Source: Umezawaea endophytica (GTDB lineage Bacteria > Actinomycetota > Actinomycetes > Mycobacteriales > Pseudonocardiaceae). From it: a stretch of DNA of 64,000 nucleotides. The position numbers and the translations under genes are program-made. Where the stretch lies: NCBI RefSeq assembly GCF_025061645.1, contig NZ_JANYMP010000004.1:42968-106967 (forward strand), written 5' to 3'. Below the pieces are notes generated by a model. That model did no database searches and had not been told where the DNA came from. It was given only the letters and a program-made list of their open reading frames with translations. Positions 60,633 through 64,000 of this stretch are shown piece by piece (position 1 is the first letter of the stretch; the number at the start of each line of letters is the position of its first letter).

Positions 60633-62168
60633 CTAGCCCGTGACCTGGACGTCGATCATCCACTGCCCGTTCTGCTGGACCAGCGTGTACACGTGGTTCT
60701 CGGACTCGTTGCCGTTGTACGTGACGGTCGCCGTGACGGTGTTCGGCCCCTGCTCGACGACGTTGCCCACCGTGGCGGAGTTCTGGCTCCAGAAGAACGT
60801 GTAGTCGTCGAAGGACTTGGCCCTGGCCTGCTTGAACTTCTCCGTCAGCCGGGCGTACGACGCGGCCTTGTCGGTCTGCAAGACCGCGTAGTAGTCCACG
60901 ATCGCCTGCGCGGCGGTGGGTGCCGCGGGCGGCGGGGTCGTCGTGGTCGTGGTCGGCGCCGCGGCGGAGGACGAGGCCGTCGTGGTGGTGGCACCGGACT
61001 GGGTGGTTTCCGCCGGTGGCTGTTCGCCTGCCTGGCTGGTCGTCGTCAGGACCGTGGACCCGCTCGGGTTGCCGGACTGCCCGTTCTGGTCCGGTTTGTC
61101 GCGGTTGGCGTACAGGAACGCCGCCCCCACGACGGCGAGCAGCAGCACCGTGGCGCCGATCAGGCCGAAGATGGCCCGCTTCCGCCGCTTCTCCTCGTCC
61201 TCTGTGGACGGTGAGGGCGGTTCGGACGGTTCGGGTGGCGTGGACGGCGCGACCGGTGGCGGAACGGGATCGGTCGACTCGGCGGGCGTCGAGGCCGACG
61301 CCGCGGCCGGGGCCGGGACCTCCTCCACCAGGGTCGGCGTCGGCTCGGAGATCTCGCTCAGCACGGCCAGTTCCTCGGCGGCCTCGGCCATCGTCGGCCT
61401 GGTCTCCGGGTTCGGGTCGAGCAGCCTGAGCAGCACCGGCGTGAGCGTGCCCGCGTTCTCCGGCGGGCGGATCGTGCCCTCCGCCACGCGGTGCAACTGG
61501 GCGATCGAGTTCTCCGAGATGCCGAACGGCGGAGTGCCCTCGACGGCGTTGTACAGCGTCGCGCCCAACGAGAAGACGTCCGACGGGTACCCGCCGTCCT
61601 CGCCCTTGGCGACCTCGGGGGAGAAGAACGCGGGCGTGCCGACAGACCGACCGGTCGCCGTGGCGGTGGCGTCGTCGATGGCGCGCGAGATGCCGAAGTC
61701 GGTGATCTTCACCGCACCCGCGTCACCGAGGAGGACGTTGCCGGGCTTGACGTCCCGGTGCACCACCGAGGCCTTGTGCGCGGCCGCGAGCGCGGTGGCG
61801 AGCTGCGCGCCGATCCGCACCACGTCGTCCACCGGCAGCGGACCCGAGGCGGAGATCACGGCCGCCAGGCTCTTCGACGGCAGGTACTCCATGATCAGCC
61901 ACGGCTGGCCGTCGTCCTCGACGACGTCGTAGACCGCGATGGCGTTGGGGTGCTGCAACCTCGCGGCGATCCGCGCTTCGCGCATGGCACGGCGACGGGC
62001 CTGCTGTGACTGCTTCTCGTCGAGATGAGAGGGCAGCAGCAGTTCCTTCACCGCGACGACGCGGTCCAACCGTAGGTCCCGCGCGAGCCAGACCAAGCCC
62101 ATGGCACCACCGCCCACGCGCTCGGTCAGCTCATAACGCCCGGCGACCCGCCGGTTTTCCTCGCTCAC
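60633..62168 (-). CDS. Transmembrane Ser/Thr protein kinase with extracellular domain
   Basis: 511 aa, GTG start. Kinase domain about 12-270: glycine loop VGGGAMG, Lys41 in VAVKEL, catalytic Asp139 in VVHRDVKPGN, DFG at 157-159, and an activation loop with Thr repeats (DDATATATGRSVGTPAFFSPE). A Pro/Ser linker (about 280-328), one membrane span (about 330-355), an S/T/P-rich external stalk (360-430), and a folded external domain (about 435-511: AQAIVDYYAVLQTDKAASYARLTEKFKQARAKSFDDY). Hanks-type kinase without PASTA repeats. Divergent from the PBP-like gene. Confidence 0.94.
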   Translation of the reverse strand: MSEENRRVAGRYELTERVGGGAMGLVWLARDLRLDRVVAVKELLLPSHLDEKQSQQARRRAMREARIAARLQHPNAIAVYDVVEDDGQPWLIMEYLPSKSLAAVISASGPLPVDDVVRIGAQLATALAAAHKASVVHRDVKPGNVLLGDAGAVKITDFGISRAIDDATATATGRSVGTPAFFSPEVAKGEDGGYPSDVFSLGATLYNAVEGTPPFGISENSIAQLHRVAEGTIRPPENAGTLTPVLLRLLDPNPETRPTMAEAAEELAVLSEISEPTPTLVEEVPAPAAASASTPAESTDPVPPPVAPSTPPEPSEPPSPSTEDEEKRRKRAIFGLIGATVLLLAVVGAAFLYANRDKPDQNGQSGNPSGSTVLTTTSQAGEQPPAETTQSGATTTTASSSAAAPTTTTTTPPPAAPTAAQAIVDYYAVLQTDKAASYARLTEKFKQARAKSFDDYTFFWSQNSATVGNVVEQGPNTVTATVTYNGNESENHVYTLVQQNGQWMIDVQVTG

Positions 62169-62287
62169 GTGCGACTCCCCGGACTGGCAAACGCTGACGG
62201 TAGGGCAATGTTAGTGGGGTACCTCGGAGGCTGATCGAATGAGGCCGACAGAATGAGCCGCGTCGAGCCCCAGGGGGAAGGAAACCG

Positions 62288-64000
62288 GTGTCCGAACAGC
62301 CGAACGCGGAGGGCGCGCGTCCCGAGCGCAAGAGGGTCTGGCGTCGCGTCCGCAGGATCGGCTACCTGGTGGTGGCACTGGTGGTGCTCGCCCCGGTCGG
62401 CGCCTTCGCCGTCGTGAACCAGGCCGTCGACGTGCCGAGCCCGACCGAGATCTCGGCGCGGCAGGAGAAGGTCGTGAAGATCCTCTACGCCGACGGCACC
62501 GAGATGACCAGGATCGCCCCCCAGGGCGCCAACCGCGAGTTGATCAGCGGTGAGATCACCGACGTCGTCAAGTACGCGCTGCTGGCCGCCGAGCAGCCGG
62601 ACTACGACAGCTCGTCGGACCTCGACTTCGGCTCCGGCATCGCCAAGCAGTACCTGAGGATGGTCACCGAGCCCGACCGCAACGCGTGGCGCGCCCGGTT
62701 CACCGAGCTGGTGACCGCGCGGAAGCTGAGCGCCCGGTACGGCAAGGAGCCCGTCCTGCGCGGCTACCTCGACACGGTGTACTTGGGCCGCAAGGCCTAC
62801 GGGTTCGCCGCGGCCGCGCGGATGTACTACGACAAGGACGTCCGCAAGCTGACCGGGACCGAGGCCGCGATGATCGCGGGACTCGTCCGGGACCCGGACC
62901 GGTCCGAGGACACGGCGTTCGCCACCGCCCGCTGGACCGCCGTCATGGACACCATGGCCGAGCGCGGCTGGATCACCCGCGACTACCGCGACTCCCAGCG
63001 GTTCCCGGCGCCGCTGCCGGTCGAGAGGACCCGGATCGACCCGCTGGAGGGGCCGCGGGCGTTCATCCAGGCCCAGGTCGTGCGCGAGCTGGAGGGGGTC
63101 GGTATCCCGCTGGACCGCGCGCTGCTGATGGGGATCACCGTCCGCACCACCATCGACCCGAAGGCGCAGCGGGCCGCCGAGACGGCCGTCGCCGAGGTCA
63201 TGGCGGGCCAGCCCGCCGCGCTGCGCCAGTCGCTCACCGCCGTCGAGCCGACCAAGGGCGCGGTGCGGGCCTACTGGGCGGGGAACGACGGCGGCGGCAC
63301 CGACTTCGCGCTCGACACCCTCCAGCACCCCGGCACCGCGTTCACGCCGTTCGCGCTGACCGCCGCGCTCCAGAAGGGGCTCGGGCTCGGCGAGAAGTAC
63401 GACGGCACGTCGCCGCGCACGTTCGACAACCGGACGATCCGCAACCGCGGCGACGTCGCGACGTGCGGCAAGGAGTGCACGCTCCGGGCGGCCACGGCGC
63501 AGGACACCATGACGGCGTACTTCGACCTGGTGCTCACCGAGGTGGGCACGCGGCCGGTGGCGACGGCGGCGAGGGCCGCGGGCATCCCGGCCACGGTGCA
63601 GATCGCGAACGTGCGCCGGGAACTGCTGGTCGGCGCGGACGGCGGGGCGCCGGACGCCACGATCTCCGTCGGCGGCGGCGACACGCTGATCCGGCCGTTC
63701 GACCTGGCGGTCGCCTACGGCACGTTCGCCGCCGAGGGCGTCCACCACGAGCCGTACTTCGTGGAACGCGTCGAGACCGCGGGGGACCAGGTGGTCTACC
63801 AGCACGCCGATTCGGCGCGGGTCGCCTTCGACGGCGACGCGGCGAAGAGCAAGGCCGTCGCGGGCAACGTGACCGCCGCGCTCAGGGGCGTTCCGGAGAC
63901 GTGGAAGGTGGCGTGCGCCAACCGGGAGTGCGCGGGGAAGCCCGGCACGTTCGGGCTGGCGGACAGCCCCACGGACGTCTCGGCGGCGTGGATGGCCGGG
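62288..64000 (+). CDS. Class A PBP-like transglycosylase with degenerate transpeptidase (partial, runs off window)
   Basis: 571 aa visible, GTG start at 62288, no stop before the window end. One membrane span (about 24-46), then a diverged transglycosylase domain (about 65-210) with Glu kept in AAEQPDYD and in RFTELVTARK, but GGSTITQQ replaced by GSGIAKQY. The transpeptidase region lacks its triad: SxxK reads T350-A-F-T353, SxN reads D-T-M, and KTG reads K-P-G. A pseudo-transpeptidase that could regulate or scaffold peptidoglycan synthesis next to the Ser/Thr kinase. Confidence 0.82.
   Translation, partial: MSEQPNAEGARPERKRVWRRVRRIGYLVVALVVLAPVGAFAVVNQAVDVPSPTEISARQEKVVKILYADGTEMTRIAPQGANRELISGEITDVVKYALLAAEQPDYDSSSDLDFGSGIAKQYLRMVTEPDRNAWRARFTELVTARKLSARYGKEPVLRGYLDTVYLGRKAYGFAAAARMYYDKDVRKLTGTEAAMIAGLVRDPDRSEDTAFATARWTAVMDTMAERGWITRDYRDSQRFPAPLPVERTRIDPLEGPRAFIQAQVVRELEGVGIPLDRALLMGITVRTTIDPKAQRAAETAVAEVMAGQPAALRQSLTAVEPTKGAVRAYWAGNDGGGTDFALDTLQHPGTAFTPFALTAALQKGLGLGEKYDGTSPRTFDNRTIRNRGDVATCGKECTLRAATAQDTMTAYFDLVLTEVGTRPVATAARAAGIPATVQIANVRRELLVGADGGAPDATISVGGGDTLIRPFDLAVAYGTFAAEGVHHEPYFVERVETAGDQVVYQHADSARVAFDGDAAKSKAVAGNVTAALRGVPETWKVACANRECAGKPGTFGLADSPTDVSAAWMAG

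Overview
The window is very GC-rich, most genes start with ATG or GTG, and many sit in head-to-tail overlaps (ATGA, GTGA, TTGA). Its gene families (SARP and Lsr2 regulators, DUF3558 and DUF305 lipoproteins, a DivIVA-like coiled coil, a PASTA-less Ser/Thr kinase, many secreted glycoside hydrolases) point to a soil actinomycete, probably of the Pseudonocardiales (Saccharothrix, Actinosynnema or Lentzea type). The genus is an inference; no rRNA or tRNA gene was seen.

Layout. 1-14.6 kb: NarL-type response regulator, P1/NylC-like peptidase, secreted GH95 fucosidase, two luciferase-like flavin oxidoreductases (the second frameshifted), a secreted ricin/beta-helix protein, an MFS transporter, and a DbpA-type RNA helicase. 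14.6-24.4 kb: a compact biosynthetic locus with an Lsr2 paralog, two overlapping SARP activators and a nine-gene operon (ACP, KS, hydrolase, double hotdog, chain-length factor, two FabZ-like dehydratases, ketoreductase, DsbA-fold isomerase). This is the signature of a highly reducing type II polyketide synthase that makes polyene or cinnamoyl-type chains. 24.4-30.2 kb: duplicated secreted repeat proteins, a TetR/flavin-monooxygenase pair with twin operators, an undescribed repeat family, and insertion-sequence debris. 30.2-42.1 kb: GH3 beta-glucosidase, ECF sigma factor, prenyl synthase, lipoproteins, ThuA/ricin protein, DivIVA-like protein.

42.1-51.2 kb: a divergent sugar-use locus. A secreted GH114 polygalactosaminidase faces an ABC importer, followed by a SIS-domain sugar-phosphate deaminase/isomerase, PfkB kinase, class II aldolase, GH4 alpha-galactosidase and DeoR regulator. 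Together they read as a pathway for galactosamine/galactose polymers (for example fungal galactosaminogalactan), ending in triose phosphates through the tagatose route.

51.2-60.6 kb: topoisomerase IV genes parE and parC carrying three inteins at three stages of decay (an endonuclease-free mini-intein in ParE; one with both endonuclease catalytic acids lost and one with an intact-looking LAGLIDADG endonuclease in ParC, the latter right after the catalytic tyrosine). Three small overlapping genes follow, encoding a nitrile-hydratase-like enzyme with its beta subunit split in two, as in thiocyanate hydrolase. The window ends with a transmembrane Ser/Thr kinase and a divergent, truncated-by-window class A PBP-like protein whose transpeptidase motifs are degenerate.
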